DNA of 64,000 nucleotides, from the NCBI RefSeq assembly GCF_002964665.1, contig NZ_PQBZ01000034.1, forward strand, positions 496,429 to 560,428, written 5' to 3'. This document shows positions 62,511 to 64,000 of this stretch, in pieces. Numbering within the stretch: position 1 is the stretch's first letter; each line of letters starts with the position of its first letter. The stretch is from Pseudoalteromonas sp. T1lg23B. GTDB taxonomy: Bacteria > Pseudomonadota > Gammaproteobacteria > Enterobacterales > Alteromonadaceae. The position numbers were made by a program, and so were the translations under genes. The notes below the pieces were generated by a model. The model was given only the letters and a program-made list of their open reading frames with translations. It ran no database searches and had not been told where the DNA came from.

Positions 62511-64000
62511 TTAAAATTTATAACTGATCTGAAGGCGTAAATTTCTTGGCGCTTGAAGATACCTAACAGGCGATGTCCCTCGTGCATTTGAGTGGTAATA
62601 GCTGCGGTCGAACAGATTTTCAATATACACACCAAAGGAATATCGCTTAGTTTGCCTAAACACATGTAAGTTCATCGTAGTCCAGTGAGGAATTTGCTCA
62701 ACCTCTGTACCATCTCCCAAAAGATTATTTGCTTGCGTATACACTTTTGACCAATGATCAACAAAGCCAGCGACACGCCAAGTATCACTTAACCGATAGA
62801 CCAATCCTAACTTCAATTTATGAACTGGGATGTCTAGCACCTCTTTTATATCACCAATTTGCGCCTCATCGGGCTTTACGAATCGGTAGCTAATTTGGCC
62901 TTGCCAGTGCTGCGCTTGAAATTTTAACTGATTCTCAAAGCCCATTATTGTATGCTCGCCGGTCACACGAGTTTGCCAAGTGCCAGCTATCGGATCGAGA
63001 ATTTTTTCATAAAAATTCTCTGCTTTCATAGAGTAAACTGCGGCAATATTAGCCAGTTTAATATCGTTCCAACTGAAGCTCTTACTCCAATTTAGTTCAC
63101 TCATTTTCATGGTTTGCGATTCAAGTTCATCGTCAACCACCAAATCAAACTCAAAAATTGTGGGGGGTCGAAATGCTTCACCATAGGTTATTTTAAAAGA
63201 CTCAGAAGCATTAGGCTGAAATACAATGCTTGCTCGGGGCAAGTAGGCTGAATTCGTAAAATCTTGTTGGTTATATCTAAGCCCTGCACTGGCTTTGAGA
63301 CTTTTACTTCCCCAATTAACCGTTTTCGAATATTGGGCAAATAGCGCGTGCTTTTCAGACTTCTCTTTATCTTTTGCCCACTCAGGGGGGGTAAAAAGTA
63401 CGACTTGACCAGCGATGTCTCTATATTTAACTTTTCGACCGATTTGTGTGCGCCAACCATCATAGCCAAATACCCAATCAGTTTGCTCATCAACTTGGTA
63501 TTGCCACTGCGTATTGACTCGCACTCTATCTGATGGACCTATGTCTTCTCTTTCATTGTATTGAATCAGTGCTTGGTAAGTCTGGGCATCATCGGGCACG
63601 ATGGTGGTTAAACGATCTTTTTCTTTGTATTCTCGAAAATAGCTTACCTCTACGCTGCCTCGCAATGCATCACTAAATTCTATTTGTTTACCAAGGTAAT
63701 AATTTTCATAGCCTCGCCGAGAATCATCTCCAGTTATATAGTCGTAAGCAACCGCCTCGATACCACTGACATTTTTAGAGCGGCTAATATTCATCCCCAC
63801 ATAGAAGCCTCGGTAATCCAACTTGCCATCTAATGTATAACTTTGCTCATCATTCCTGAAATTATTTGGATTAAGGTCACGCAACGCATCTTTGCTATTA
63901 CGACTAAAATCATTGGGATCCATGACAAACGACCTTAATTCGTCATAATCTTGGTCGCTTTCAAAATAGCTGGCACTTAACGCCATCGACAGGGTGTTAT
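62511..64000 (-). CDS. TonB-dependent outer-membrane receptor, C-terminal part
   Basis: The frame is open to the right edge, so the plug domain and N-terminus lie outside the window. About 496 residues of the beta-barrel are visible, with alternating amphipathic strands, the receptor stretch YGEAFRPPTIFEFD, and the C-terminal signature FGVYIENLFDRSYYHSNAR and RNLRLQISYKF ending in Phe. The ATG near 63986 is an internal Met preceded in frame by NTLS, so it is not the start. The ligand (siderophore, vitamin or sugar) cannot be told from the barrel alone. Confidence 0.92.
   Translation of the reverse strand, partial: NTLSMALSASYFESDQDYDELRSFVMDPNDFSRNSKDALRDLNPNNFRNDEQSYTLDGKLDYRGFYVGMNISRSKNVSGIEAVAYDYITGDDSRRGYENYYLGKQIEFSDALRGSVEVSYFREYKEKDRLTTIVPDDAQTYQALIQYNEREDIGPSDRVRVNTQWQYQVDEQTDWVFGYDGWRTQIGRKVKYRDIAGQVVLFTPPEWAKDKEKSEKHALFAQYSKTVNWGSKSLKASAGLRYNQQDFTNSAYLPRASIVFQPNASESFKITYGEAFRPPTIFEFDLVVDDELESQTMKMSELNWSKSFSWNDIKLANIAAVYSMKAENFYEKILDPIAGTWQTRVTGEHTIMGFENQLKFQAQHWQGQISYRFVKPDEAQIGDIKEVLDIPVHKLKLGLVYRLSDTWRVAGFVDHWSKVYTQANNLLGDGTEVEQIPHWTTMNLHVFRQTKRYSFGVYIENLFDRSYYHSNARGTSPVRYLQAPRNLRLQISYKF

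Overview
The window is a stretch of chromosome from a moderately AT-rich marine gammaproteobacterium. It is most likely Alteromonadales and closest in character to Pseudoalteromonas. I infer this from the E. coli-like gene orders (sdhCDAB-sucAB-sucC; pyrD-zapC-rlmKL-uup; msrC-proQ-prc; serT-yccA-tus), the very large NAD-dependent glutamate dehydrogenase, the two-lipoyl-domain SucB and the DUF2835, DUF3466 and DUF2062 proteins. No search was run, so the genus is an inference. Most of the window is ordinary core genome. No phage, insertion sequence, CRISPR array or replication origin was seen.

Layout. 1-8987 (minus) holds the TCA block sdhC-sdhD-sdhA-sdhB-sucA-sucB, a terminator, then sucC; sucD should lie just beyond the left edge. 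gltA faces it across a 399-bp divergent control region (8988-9386). 10776-14124 carries the Csd sulfur-transfer genes csdA-csdE and tcdA, with a periplasmic solute-binding protein between them. 14126-17743 is a minus-strand run: pseudouridine synthase, Trm112-like protein, lpxK, msbA. comEC and a DUF2062 gene are head to head. 20695-28420 holds DUF3466, uup, a glutaredoxin-like gene, rlmKL, zapC and pyrD. 28518-33356 is the 1612-residue NAD-glutamate dehydrogenase. 33558-40486 is an envelope cassette (DUF1302, DUF1329, YCF48-like, MMPL/RND). 40724-48675 holds DUF2835, pepN, nhaC-type antiporter, prc, proQ, a 93-residue unknown and msrC. 49326-57053 is bounded by identical tRNA-Ser(UGA) genes and contains yccA, an inserted segment, tusDCBE, fklB and small genes. 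57122-64000 holds a small membrane protein, trhO, a DEAD-box helicase, a CvfB-like S1 protein, a secreted unknown and the 3' part of a TonB-dependent receptor gene cut by the right edge.

The most unusual region is 50453-54168, between yccA and tusDCBE. Intact yccA is followed by its terminator and a decayed copy of tusD. Then come two minus-strand genes: a secreted protein carrying both a cohesin and a dockerin domain, and a small membrane-anchored cohesin protein. After them lies a decayed copy of the yccA 3' end with a second copy of the same terminator, and then intact tusD. This yccA-psi-tusD / insert / psi-yccA-tusD order is what a single-crossover (Campbell-type) integration leaves after each redundant copy decays. 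The two genes could form a small, possibly self-polymerising cohesin-dockerin surface assembly.

Two core genes, pyrD and the CvfB-like gene, are each broken by one missing base in a homopolymer. With one base restored, each gives a protein of the normal family length. Sequencing error is the likeliest cause, so other frames in this assembly deserve the same caution. Several starts were moved from the longest reading frame to an internal start, using ribosome-binding sites and family N-termini (sdhB, sdhD, msbA, uup, prc, yccA, the DUF1302, DUF2062, YCF48-like, cohesin-dockerin, helicase and pseudouridine synthase genes).
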